Origin: a virus | Reading direction: 5' to 3' (one strand) | Virus record (IMG/VR): IMGVR_UViG_3300042554_002704 | Span: 1 to 45,995 of that record | DNA: 45,995 nucleotides | Part shown: positions 1 to 8,600 of the stretch, piece after piece | Layout: the number at the start of each line of letters is the position of its first letter | Numbering within the stretch: position 1 is the first letter of the stretch | The notes under the pieces: generated by a model | What the model was told of the DNA's origin: nothing | Seen by the model: the letters and a program-made list of their open reading frames with translations, nothing else | The model's database searches: none | Position numbers and translations under genes: made by a program

Positions 1-234
1 TCCGTCGAAAACTAAAATAACTCTAGTTGGTTGTAATTGTCTGATAGCGGCACCTATAGATTTAAGAAAACCGCCTAGTCCTCCAATATGTGCCCCGCTT
101 GGATTTATATGGCTAATTGCGGTAAAGCTACGAAGAAATGTATTTAACGAATCGACAATTAGTACTCTACTGTTCTTATGTAAGTCCTCCGGTTCCTGCT
201 TCTCCATTTTTTCGAACATCGCTCTGTAATCCAT
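1..234 (-). CDS. 5'-3' exonuclease / flap endonuclease (T4 RNase H-like), N-terminal part
   Basis: Only the N-terminus lies in the window; the gene runs off the left edge. The minus-strand reading contains NSRVLIVDSLNTFLRS, the first metal-binding aspartate motif of the FEN-1/T4 RNase H family, and later QPTRVILVFDG, the typical second aspartate motif. Such enzymes remove RNA primers and 5' flaps during replication, which fits the downstream position in a replication/repair operon after uvsX and denV. I place the start at the ATG at 234 (MDYRAMFEKM), which overlaps the end of denV by 59 bases. Two in-frame ATGs at 219 and 207 would shorten the overlap, and none has a strong ribosome binding site. 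A PIN-like nuclease of another subfamily is the main alternative. Confidence 0.72.
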   Translation of the reverse strand, partial: MDYRAMFEKMEKQEPEDLHKNSRVLIVDSLNTFLRSFTAISHINPSGAHIGGLGGFLKSIGAAIRQLQPTRVILVFDG

Positions 235-613
235 TCTTCTTTTGTTTTGCAATTGTATTGGCCAACCTGTCGGCTATCCTCTCACGGATTATGTAAATAT
301 CATTCTCTGTTGGAGAGTAACTATTCATTAACTCTTGCGGTACCCCATCCCATGACGCTAAATAACTCTGTACCTGGAATCCTCTAGCTATACATTCGTT
401 GTAGAGGTCAATGTACCTCTCTTTTAAATATCCTAGCTTATCGTAAAAGAATGATACATGACCTTTACCCAGGGTAAATTCTTGCGGTATATTCTTAAGA
501 TTACACTTACCCTTTGCTACAACGTTTGGTATGCGTTTAAGCTCTCTATGTTCAGCAATCAAATGCTTACTACTTAACTCCTTTGGCGGAATCCCGATAT
601 TGATCCTTGTCAT
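176..613 (-). CDS. denV: Pyrimidine-dimer DNA glycosylase / AP lyase (T4 endonuclease V)
   Basis: The 145-aa product starts MTRIN, as T4 endonuclease V does, and keeps the family landmarks. Thr2 becomes the catalytic N-terminal amine once Met1 is removed. The segment LIAEHREL carries the catalytic glutamate (Glu24, equivalent to T4 Glu23). GKGHVSFFYDKLGYL matches the GAGHVTFFYDKLEFL core of the T4 protein. The length is close to the 138 aa of T4. The enzyme cleaves the glycosyl bond at UV-induced cyclobutane pyrimidine dimers and nicks the abasic site, protecting phage DNA from sunlight damage, which suits a phage of lit habitats. The C-terminus (KNGEAGTGGLT) differs from the aromatic T4 tail. 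It follows uvsX by 14 bases and is probably co-transcribed with it. Confidence 0.93.
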   Translation of the reverse strand: MTRINIGIPPKELSSKHLIAEHRELKRIPNVVAKGKCNLKNIPQEFTLGKGHVSFFYDKLGYLKERYIDLYNECIARGFQVQSYLASWDGVPQELMNSYSPTENDIYIIRERIADRLANTIAKQKKNGLQSDVRKNGEAGTGGLT

Positions 614-627
614 ACCGTAAAGATATA

Positions 628-1704
628 CTATTCCTCGGTAGGATCAAATACGTCTTTGTTATCTTCATCAGTCTCGATAACTACATCGAAATCGTTTGAT
701 CCGAGAGTCTTTAACCAATCCTTAGAGTATTGCTTTTTATAAGCATCGATTGCCTGCTTGGTATCGTCAATAAATCCATGTGCGGTCATTATAACTCTAC
801 CAGTAGATGTAACGTCATTAACGTGATTCTTATCACAACTAACTTTAGTACGCTTGGCAAACTCTACGTCCTTGCCGTTCTTGGTTGCTTTGATCTTATT
901 AGTTCCGGAATTAGTTACGTTTCCGAAAGTAATAATCAAAGATGCATCGAAGTACATAGTATCACCGCCCTTATTCTTCATCTTGGGCTGGGCCATAATA
1001 TTCTCTGCTTTAGCAACCCAGATCTTATTTACTGCAAGCATAGTATTCGTGTAAGGTTGACTCTGCTTACGTGACAATACAATCTTCTGGTTAATAAAGT
1101 TACCAAACTGCTGGGACATAGCTCCGGCATTCCACTCGTTATTATTCTTATTTGACTCAACAGACAGACGGCAAGGAATAGATCCTACAGAATCCCAGAG
1201 GAAAAGAAGATCGTAAGGTAAGTTACCTTTCTTCTGTTCGTCGAGAAGGTCTGCAATAAATGCAGCTACGTCTTCGATAGTATTTAATCTCTCTCTATCT
1301 ACGTAAATGAAAAATCCCTTGTAGTCAGCTACTTCGCCTTCTTCATTAGGTACTTCTTCGAATACAAGTCCCATTTGTTTGGCATGCTCCCAATTCCATT
1401 TCATCTCAGTAATGATAAATACAGGCAAGATACCTATCTTCTGGGCACTTACGGCTGCTTCTAAAAGAGCTGTAGTCTTGCCTGTATCAGAATGTCCTCG
1501 AAGTAATGTAATATGGCCTACAGGAATACCAGGAATAGAAAGACAGTCTTGAAAGGCTTTAGATAAAGGAATCCAAGTCTGCTCTTTCATTTTGATAGAG
1601 GTACTTGAGAGGTTTTTAGACTGTATAAACTTCTCTAGGTTAAAAGTACCCTTGACGGCTCCCGCTACACTTTCGTTAAGCGAGGCTTTAATTGATTTGG
1701 CCAT
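628..1704 (-). CDS. uvsX: UvsX-type recombinase (phage RecA)
   Basis: The 358-aa protein is of RecA/UvsX size. A Walker A loop, GHSDTGKTTALL, lies near residues 70-81, and a Walker B strand followed by the switch region appears as YDLLFLWDSVGSIP. An ITEMKWNWEHA segment sits where UvsX has its ATPase glutamate region. The C-terminus is acidic (ETDEDNKDVFDPTEE). UvsX forms ATP-dependent filaments on single-stranded DNA and drives strand exchange, recombination-dependent replication and double-strand break repair. It works with gp32, which is encoded immediately upstream with a gap of 7 bases. Its start (MAKSIKAS) has an AT-rich leader and no Shine-Dalgarno sequence. Confidence 0.92.
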   Translation of the reverse strand: MAKSIKASLNESVAGAVKGTFNLEKFIQSKNLSSTSIKMKEQTWIPLSKAFQDCLSIPGIPVGHITLLRGHSDTGKTTALLEAAVSAQKIGILPVFIITEMKWNWEHAKQMGLVFEEVPNEEGEVADYKGFFIYVDRERLNTIEDVAAFIADLLDEQKKGNLPYDLLFLWDSVGSIPCRLSVESNKNNNEWNAGAMSQQFGNFINQKIVLSRKQSQPYTNTMLAVNKIWVAKAENIMAQPKMKNKGGDTMYFDASLIITFGNVTNSGTNKIKATKNGKDVEFAKRTKVSCDKNHVNDVTSTGRVIMTAHGFIDDTKQAIDAYKKQYSKDWLKTLGSNDFDVVIETDEDNKDVFDPTEE

Positions 1705-1711
1705 AAATTAA

Positions 1712-2521
1712 TTACTTAAAAAGGTCATCAAATTCCTCATCAATACTAGGCTTAGCCTTGGGAGTATTAAGGGATAAAGAACTAGGCTTTGACGCAAGTG
1801 AAGATTCTTGCTTTGGTGCAGCAGCTGGTGCAGGTTCGTCAGTAGTTTCTTCTGGATTAAGCCAGCCAAGGAGCGCCTCTTTCATCTCATCGTAGGAGTA
1901 CTTCTTAAAGATAGAAAATACATCTGGTTGATTACTTAACCACTTCTCTACCTCTTTGGCATCCTCTGATAGAGGTGTAGTTTTTGTGCGGACACGTACC
2001 TTAGATTGATTAAAAGAAGTGCCGTTAGTCTCGGGACCTGTAGTTTCGATAGTAATATCGCGACCCTGAATAACGTCAGTATAATCCCCGACATCTGGAT
2101 CGTCAGCCAAGCTCAATAATTCGGCGTAAATTTGCTTACCAAATTCCCACAAGCGAACGCCTTTCTCTTCTTCACCGCGAACGATTACGGGAGTGAATAC
2201 ACGCATTTTAGGTTCAAGCTTACGTGACATCATCCAGTTTTCTTTGTCGCCGCTTGATGCAAGCTGCTTGGCGAATTCAACAATTGGGTCTTTCTCTCCA
2301 AAATTCTGGAGTGAAATCATTGTACGGTTCCCGATACCGTAATGTACGAAAATCTCTTTGAAAGGATTTGCCTTATCCCACACTGCAGGTACAATTCGTA
2401 CTGAATGCTTCCCTACTGTAGGTTTCCAGAGAATGAGAGACATATCTCTCTTTTGTCCGCCTTGCTTTTGTGATTGCAAAGCACTAAGTTTAGACTTAAT
2501 TGCGCCTAAATCCATACCCAT
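1712..2521 (-). CDS. 32: Single-stranded DNA-binding protein (T4 gp32-like)
   Basis: The 269-aa product resembles gp32 of T4-like marine phages. A short basic N-terminus (MGMDLGAIKSKL) would serve cooperative self-interaction. An OB-fold core contains SLILWKPTVGKHSVRIVPA and a conserved NPFKEIFVHYGIG stretch. A Pro/Ala/Ser-rich linker follows, and the acidic tail DEEFDDLFK is the region through which gp32 recruits partner proteins. The cysteine/histidine zinc motif of T4 gp32 is not apparent. The protein coats single-stranded DNA during replication and recombination. Its position directly upstream of uvsX matches that partnership. The start is ATG at 2521 in a GTTATG context; an in-frame ATG two codons later is also possible. 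Confidence 0.9.
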   Translation of the reverse strand: MGMDLGAIKSKLSALQSQKQGGQKRDMSLILWKPTVGKHSVRIVPAVWDKANPFKEIFVHYGIGNRTMISLQNFGEKDPIVEFAKQLASSGDKENWMMSRKLEPKMRVFTPVIVRGEEEKGVRLWEFGKQIYAELLSLADDPDVGDYTDVIQGRDITIETTGPETNGTSFNQSKVRVRTKTTPLSEDAKEVEKWLSNQPDVFSIFKKYSYDEMKEALLGWLNPEETTDEPAPAAAPKQESSLASKPSSLSLNTPKAKPSIDEEFDDLFK

Positions 2522-2590
2522 AACTTATAGTTTTAAATTTAAAAATTACGTTAATAAAAGAATGTAAGTACTAATTCTCAGATAAGCAAC

Positions 2591-3010
2591 TTAAATGTTG
2601 ACTATTCTATGAATTTTTGTAGAGAGCTTTTTAAGCTCGTCTCCTTGCGAAAGGAGAACTGTGTTTCTATAATCCGGCCAGTTAATTCGGAAAGAAGTAT
2701 CCAGAATGCCTTCATTAAGGGATTTAATAAGAAGATTGAGACTATTGATAGTGTAAAGAGTATTAGTCTCTTTTTTCCGGTGAAGTAGGATAGTATTCTG
2801 AAGTACTTTTGTTGTAGGTCCTTCTACTTCTATATTATATGTGCAGAGTAATTCTTCAGAATCAACGGATTCAAGTACGAAAATCTTTCCGTACATTATA
2901 GAGTACTCGCCTTGAATTAGATTGAGAGTATCTTCAAGTCTATCTTTTGGCGAAAACGTACAAAATAACTTATTCTTCAATTGTTCTTGCGTTAGTTCAA
3001 TGTATGCCAT
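2591..3010 (-). CDS. Hypothetical protein of the replication region
   Basis: I do not recognise this 139-aa protein. It is soluble with mixed alpha/beta character, has a lysine-rich middle (LLHRKKETNTLY), and no transmembrane segment or clear nucleotide-binding motif. It lies between the homing endonuclease and gp32. In T4 the equivalent position upstream of gene 32 holds gene 59 (helicase loader) and gene 33 (late transcription co-activator), so a replication or late-transcription accessory role is possible by position only. No residue pattern I can see confirms it. The coding-strand string GATATTTATT abuts the ATG directly, so there is almost no leader if that element is a promoter. Confidence 0.6.
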   Translation of the reverse strand: MAYIELTQEQLKNKLFCTFSPKDRLEDTLNLIQGEYSIMYGKIFVLESVDSEELLCTYNIEVEGPTTKVLQNTILLHRKKETNTLYTINSLNLLIKSLNEGILDTSFRINWPDYRNTVLLSQGDELKKLSTKIHRIVNI

Positions 3011-3039
3011 AATAAATATCTAGGTTCTAACTCAGAGGG

Positions 3040-3636
3040 TTATAATATTTTATTTTTACAGTTTTCGAAGTGGTACGTTTTCATTCTAGGACCTCCTCCT
3101 ATTTTTCCGCAGTAAGAACACGTCTGTTTAGGGTAGGTTTTTCCTTTTTTTAATAGACTTAATTTTTGCTTTACCTCTTCAGACAACTTTTTACCTTTGT
3201 GTTTTTCACTCATCTTACGTTTTGTTTCTTCTGAATGCGGTTTTCTTTTTTTCCCAGGTTCTGCTGCTTTTCTTCCTTTTAGTCTACTACTTATCTTTTT
3301 TCTAGTCTCTTCTGAAGCTTTATATCCTAGTCTAGAGTTTAATAAGGCTTGTTTATGTTTTTCGGTTAGCTTAGCCCCTTTCCTATTACCTGCAAACCCT
3401 TTAACTATCGGTTTATCGAACCTTTTCGCAATTAAATTTGCAGCAGCATAGTCCCCTTTCTCTAAATGTAATCTATAATGTTCTTCTATAGAAAGGCATT
3501 GTAAATTTTCAAGACTGTTGTTATTTCTATTACCATCAATGTGGTGTATTTCATAACTCCTACCTTTTTCATCTACTGGAATTTTCCCATAAACTTTCTC
3601 CCAAATTTTTCGATATTTCATAGCACCTTTATTCAT
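3040..3636 (-). CDS. HNH homing endonuclease with NUMOD3 repeats
   Basis: This 198-aa protein has the layout of free-standing phage homing endonucleases. The N-terminal HNH core is YEIHHIDGNRNNNSLENLQ followed by EEHYRLH (about residues 28-55), with the metal-binding histidine pair and asparagines intact. Next come basic NUMOD3 DNA-binding repeats: SEETRKKISSRLKGRK, HSEETKRKMSEKHKGKK and LSEEVKQKLSLLKKGKT. The C-terminal CSYCGK...H...C looks like a small zinc finger. Such enzymes cut DNA at a site lacking the gene and are copied in by repair. It sits between the polymerase gene and the unknown 139-aa gene without interrupting either, so it behaves as an intergenic mobile gene rather than an intron ORF. 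Its codon use looks more A-rich than its neighbours. Confidence 0.9.
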   Translation of the reverse strand: MNKGAMKYRKIWEKVYGKIPVDEKGRSYEIHHIDGNRNNNSLENLQCLSIEEHYRLHLEKGDYAAANLIAKRFDKPIVKGFAGNRKGAKLTEKHKQALLNSRLGYKASEETRKKISSRLKGRKAAEPGKKRKPHSEETKRKMSEKHKGKKLSEEVKQKLSLLKKGKTYPKQTCSYCGKIGGGPRMKTYHFENCKNKIL

Positions 3637-3653
3637 AAATATCTTTAATTAGT

Positions 3654-4949
3654 TTAAAAGTTATAATTCACTCCTTTTTGTGCTTTCACCCTATATCTGT
3701 CCTTTTCCAAAACATCTTTGATCTGCTTTAAAAATCCTTTTCCGTCTTCAGTTGAATAATCAATAAGAATTGAATCGTATACTACCAGGATGACTTTACT
3801 CTTTTTCCCTTTAAATAACTCGCGTAAATCAATTAACTTTTTTACATTGTTTACGGTCTCTAGACATTGAACATAGTAATTAAAAAGCTTCTGCGGATTG
3901 GCGTTTTCTATCTTTATTTTTCGCTTGTTTGGTAATTCAAGAAAGCCTTTCCTTTTATATTCAGCCCATCCTGCCTCGAGTAGCCAGTTAACCTTATCAA
4001 ATAATTCTATATGCTTATATTCTTCTTCAACTCCGTTGTAGAGCTGTCTAAACGTAATTTTCTTGGATTCTTGGTACTCTTCTGGAGTTAATTCTTCTTT
4101 GCCGAAATACTCTTTACCTAAAATCACGTGAATGGATTCGTCTGAAGGGAGAGGTACGTTTAGCATATTAGCTATTAACCTCAAGTGATATCCGTCAAAG
4201 TCAAATTCCACTAAAACGTCGTTTTGCGGCACAAAAGCTGCTCTAGATCCGTTATCTTTGTTAAAGGCCAGGAAGTTTATACCGTTAAAAGCATTGGTAG
4301 GTCGTGAGGTTATGTTATAAAGGTTATAGCTTGTGTATATCCTATTATCTTTCATAGACCTAGCCTTCCATGTAGGTTCAAAGAACTTATCAAAAACCCT
4401 TTCATCTACCGTTAGGCCCTGTTCTTCTACCCATTTATAGGCTTGAATGTATTTATTTTGCCATTCTAGATTTATCTCTTCCCCAATATACCCTCTAACT
4501 GCTCCAAACATACATTCACACTTCTCGTAATGCTTTGAAATTGGAATAAGTGTATTCATATTTTCTGAATACTTAAACTTGTTGTGGAAATCTAGGTGAA
4601 CGGGGGTGTAGCATTGGATATCTTTGATCTCACCGTCTTTATCTAAGATGTTGAAGTATAGATCTACAGCCTGAGGGAGATAAAGGAAATACGAATGCCA
4701 CTTTTTATCAAGCAGGTAGATTGTCGGAATATCAAACAGGTAGTTCTGGATTTCATCCAGACTTAAAGAGAAACCTTCTGAATGATTAATAGGGAAAATA
4801 TACCCTTTTTCGAAATCATTGTAGTAGAGTGCACAGGGTGCAGTAAGTGAGGGATGTGTTTCCTCTGAAAGAGATACTAAATCAATGAAACACTTTTCTG
4901 TTCTTGATAATTTTAAAAGCTGCTCTTTCGTTTCGACAATATAATACAT
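3654..4949 (-). CDS. Compact family A DNA polymerase, proofreading motif apparently lost
   Basis: This 431-aa protein carries the three polymerase motifs of the Pol I family. Before motif A is a TSYNLYNITSRPTN segment equivalent to the T-x-TGRLSS region. Motif A is VEFDFDGYHLRLIA (Asp250). Motif B is KKITFRQLYNG, with Lys296, Phe300 and Tyr304 in the same spacing as Pol I Lys758, Phe762 and Tyr766. Motif C is VVYDSILID: Asp392 is kept, but the usual HDE reads YDS. The N-terminal 120 residues look like a decayed 3'-5' exonuclease fold: FIDLVSL keeps one Asp (Asp23), but the partner acid is Val25. T4 itself uses a family B polymerase. The protein is probably the replicative or a repair polymerase. 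At about half the length of Pol I it lacks the 5' nuclease, which is encoded separately at the left edge. Confidence 0.85.
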   Translation of the reverse strand: MYYIVETKEQLLKLSRTEKCFIDLVSLSEETHPSLTAPCALYYNDFEKGYIFPINHSEGFSLSLDEIQNYLFDIPTIYLLDKKWHSYFLYLPQAVDLYFNILDKDGEIKDIQCYTPVHLDFHNKFKYSENMNTLIPISKHYEKCECMFGAVRGYIGEEINLEWQNKYIQAYKWVEEQGLTVDERVFDKFFEPTWKARSMKDNRIYTSYNLYNITSRPTNAFNGINFLAFNKDNGSRAAFVPQNDVLVEFDFDGYHLRLIANMLNVPLPSDESIHVILGKEYFGKEELTPEEYQESKKITFRQLYNGVEEEYKHIELFDKVNWLLEAGWAEYKRKGFLELPNKRKIKIENANPQKLFNYYVQCLETVNNVKKLIDLRELFKGKKSKVILVVYDSILIDYSTEDGKGFLKQIKDVLEKDRYRVKAQKGVNYNF

Positions 4950-4955
4950 AACATT

Positions 4956-4963
4956 TATTTATA
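4956..4963 (-). promoter_or_regulatory. TATAAATA element upstream of the polymerase gene
   Basis: On the coding strand TATAAATA, identical to the T4 late promoter core, lies only 6 bases upstream of the ATG at 4949. At that distance it may be coincidental. Confidence 0.25.
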
Positions 4964-5003
4964 ACCTAATTAAGATAAGATATTACGATCTTATAAACAA
5001 CTA

Positions 5004-5663
5004 CTAAGAGGTAATTCTTGCAAATTTAGTATAATCTCCACCGATATACTGCAAGAGACCAGAAAAGACCCTATCTTTACTCTCTGTCACACGTCTATTT
5101 GTACTTATTATTCCTCCTTTGATTTGATACTGCGATACGCGTGTATCTTCTAAAGGACCTGTTAACTGCCATAACATATCTATACTTTCATACCCTAAAA
5201 TATTCTCTGCTGCAATGTCTCCGTTCTGGATTTTGGTCCAGTCTAGTGGCGATATTTCAAAAATATATCCAGGTCCGCTGACGGTTTTTGCAAAATAACG
5301 AGTAAAATATCCAAGCTCATAGTCGCTCTCTATCACAATAGGGTAGTAGGGCTTTAACTCAGTAAGAGTGCCGTCGGCGCTACTTGCATCATCAATAGCA
5401 TCTACCGGACGTCCGCCAGCTATATTATAATAGGGAATTGTATTGAAGCCTTCTGCTATTCCTGCACCTCTCCTAAAATACTCTAGAGGATATAATTTCT
5501 CGTTTGTTCCTGTAACCGGATCTGGTCCGGTATATGCATCTCCTCCGTATAGCCTGTAGTACCTTCCCGCATAGGGTACTCCATTTGCAGTAGCATACTC
5601 GTTACCGTTAGTTGATAAGTTTGGAGCTACTCGTGATAGTGGGTAATACCTTAAAACTCCCAT
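5004..5663 (-). CDS. Putative baseplate or tail structural protein
   Basis: The family of this 219-aa protein is not recognised with certainty. It is rich in Tyr, Gly and Pro, as in GRYYRLYGGDAYTGPDPVTG near the N-terminus, and has no transmembrane segment. It starts one base after the stop of the large hub/lysin gene and shares its orientation, so it is almost certainly the last gene of the tail operon. That position suggests a small baseplate or hub-associated part, possibly a cap or tip partner of the preceding protein. Function is inferred from context only. Confidence 0.6.
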   Translation of the reverse strand: MGVLRYYPLSRVAPNLSTNGNEYATANGVPYAGRYYRLYGGDAYTGPDPVTGTNEKLYPLEYFRRGAGIAEGFNTIPYYNIAGGRPVDAIDDASSADGTLTELKPYYPIVIESDYELGYFTRYFAKTVSGPGYIFEISPLDWTKIQNGDIAAENILGYESIDMLWQLTGPLEDTRVSQYQIKGGIISTNRRVTESKDRVFSGLLQYIGGDYTKFARITS

Positions 5664-5664
5664 T

Positions 5665-8600
5665 TTATATAAATTTTCCAGTTAAATCTACATAATTAGT
5701 TAGCTTTCCGTTCTGTACGCCTATGTGTAAGTGCGGGAAGTTTACAAGCCTTGTTCCATAACTATCCGGAAACAGTCCTATGTACCCTACAAGATCGCCG
5801 CGGCTTACTGTTGTACCGCTTTTAACTGTAACGTGATCTAGGTGTGTATAAAAGAAGGATCCTCTTCCTCCTACTAGCGTAAAAGAGTATCCCCACACCG
5901 TATCATTATTTTCGGAGAAATAGATACTAGTTACAGTACCGTCAACAATAGCATATACGGGGGTACCGGCATTAGCTCCTAAATCCCATGCGTTATTGTT
6001 TGGCCAAGTATTTGCACGGCCGCCCCAATTTGGATGAGCGGGAGTATTAGGTATTCTTTTTGGAGACCCTAGGAGATAGTCAGAGGTGGATGATGCGTTA
6101 TTACCTCTAAATAAGTCAGTACCTCTTGGGACTCTAGAGAAAGTTCCTGGTGTAGGTCCGGTAGAGGCGGCTAAGCTGATTTGATTCGAGTCAACGAATA
6201 ATACTGATCTACCTAAACCGCTGCTTTCTCTTAGCGGGAACATTTGCCCTGTGAGTTTAGTCAACCACTGGTTGTTCTCAATAGTATGGACCAGGCCGGA
6301 AGTAATAAACCCGAATCTAGCATTGCCGTTCAATCCTCTCAGCGATATCGGTAATCTTTCTTCAGGTATCGTAAATGCATTATACATTAAGATTCCGCTA
6401 ATACCGTCAATAGTTATTTCTGCATTAGCGGGTATAGGGGCAGTTGCTACGGCTTCAGGCAGTCCTGATTTTACTTTCGAAATCCGTTCAATATAATAAT
6501 TTTTAGCCTGTTCAATGTCACTTTTAGCTACTTTAAAACTTGAATTAATGTTTATCGTATGCTTGTCAAAAAACTCTGCCGCTTTTACATCATTGGCTTT
6601 TGTTGAACTACCTTTAGTATTCGTATTCGCAGCTGCTTGTACGCTTGCTGCATCACCAGGGTAGGGTTTATATCTATCTACGTACAATTCGTTTAACGTA
6701 CTAAAAGAAGAATGATCTGTTGCATTGATTGATCCAGTTGCAGGAGATGCTGATATAGCGATTATCTTTGCTAGATTAGTAGATATTGTAGTTTTCAATT
6801 GAAACTCACGTGCTAAACTTCCGCTGCCAAAAACTGGAAGCTCCCCGGATGTAATCCTAGTGTCTAGATCAGTACTCCTTCTATTGTTGTTATAAGCTGT
6901 CCGATCAGTCATAGTGGTTTCTTGAGCGAAAGGACTTTGGTATCTTGGACATATTTGATAGTCGAGAATTTGTGCAGTGTTTGCATCGTCTCTATAAACC
7001 AACCTAAAGTAATTAGCATTTCCGGTTGCTTTTCCGACATCCACTAAGATTCTTTCTATGAAAGGCTGTAAATTAACTGCATGTTCAGGATCAGAATATT
7101 GAAATTCAGATAACAAATTCAGCAGGTAATCAACGTTTAAAAGAATCTTCATTATCTCTCCCCTATTTGCACTATCTGACTGAAAGTTATACTTAGCTTC
7201 AGTCAATTTTTCAAGCAGCGGGTTAGTCTTCTGTGGATTAAATTTCAAGCCTGCACCAGCAAGAGTAGCAGATGGAAAAATGCTTTTATATTCACTGTCT
7301 GTTGCACTAAAAGGAATCAAACATACAAATGGATCAACGGAAAATTGCTGAGGAAAAGTTAAGCATAAGTTTGTTTTTGGATTAAAATCAATATAGAAGT
7401 ACGGTCTTTGATCGTTACTGTTACCTGGAGGAATATCTCTTAAAAGTCTCGTAGAATCATAAACTATACACATATTAGCTAAAAACGCCAGTAGAAAGCC
7501 GAAACTAATGTACACAGGACAGCGAACTGTGTCCGGTATGCCATCATCAAGATCTTGATCGTACCTTACTATAAATGCTTTTGTAAGTTCAACAAAGTCT
7601 ACATCCGGTATTTGACTTAAAAGGCTAGGATCAAGCATTAAATTAGCGTTAAAGCCTTTCAGTGCATACTTTAAATCTGGATTTGTTGTTACACTGGTTG
7701 GATCTAGTACGCCGTTAAGTATACCTTTTGCAAAAAAGTTATTAACGATGTTCTTATAAGTTGTGCTTTTGTCTATAGACAGCCAAGCAACACTTTTCTT
7801 TTCATCTGCTCTAGCCTGCACTTCAGCTTGAACTATAGTTAACATTGCATGTAGTGCAGATTGAAATCCATCAGACCGGTCTTTTTGTGTATCACTTACA
7901 GTGTTTTTTACCGCCGATCCTCCTCCGTCTGCTCCACTACCGCTTCCTTTTTTATTAGTAGGAGTAGCTAAGGATGGTGCTGGTCTGAACAGTAGGAGAT
8001 TATTAGTTTCATACTTGATAAAAATAGTGTACTTACGTGTTTGAGATGCGAAAGCGGAGTTAGTGCCTGCATACGGCACCACTACGTCATCTAATCTTAT
8101 CGTTCCGTCTATTATCACTCCGTCGGGGTTACCTGAGACGGGAGTAGGAGTGTTAGTAAAGCCTAATTGAGAAAGTGCAGTTCTAAATAAAGACTCTGCT
8201 GCACTGGCGAGTGCTAGTAGACCTCTAGCGGCTCCGGAAAAACCAACGCTTGTGGCTACATCAGATATGTTGATCGGTGCCGGTACTGCTTTCCTGATAC
8301 TAGTTATGTTAGCATTAACTCCTTGTCCAGAATTGCCGTTAGTAATGTATTGCTCTAATGCTTGAATTATTGCTTTTCTAGTTGGAGGGAAATCGGCCTC
8401 TGTATTGCCGTCAACAGATACAGCACTAATTTCACCAGAAAAATACAGTAAACCTGGTGATCCGCTCACTCTTTTTGCTAAGAAAAAGTTTTTTCTATCT
8501 CCATTAAGTCTACCGTTAATATCTCTTGCTTCAGCTACTTTATAATCAGGAGCGCTGAGACCTGCAGGCGCATTACCTGTTCTAACATCATATATTAAAT

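Noticed and set aside
3040-4949. Polymerase gene split by the HNH gene
   Set aside because: The polymerase frame contains motifs A, B and C and ends normally before the HNH gene; no further polymerase fragment lies beyond it.
4975-4994. Hairpin after the baseplate genes (ATAAGAT stem) as terminator
   Set aside because: The 7-bp stem is AT-rich and not followed by a T run on the minus strand, so it is too weak to call.
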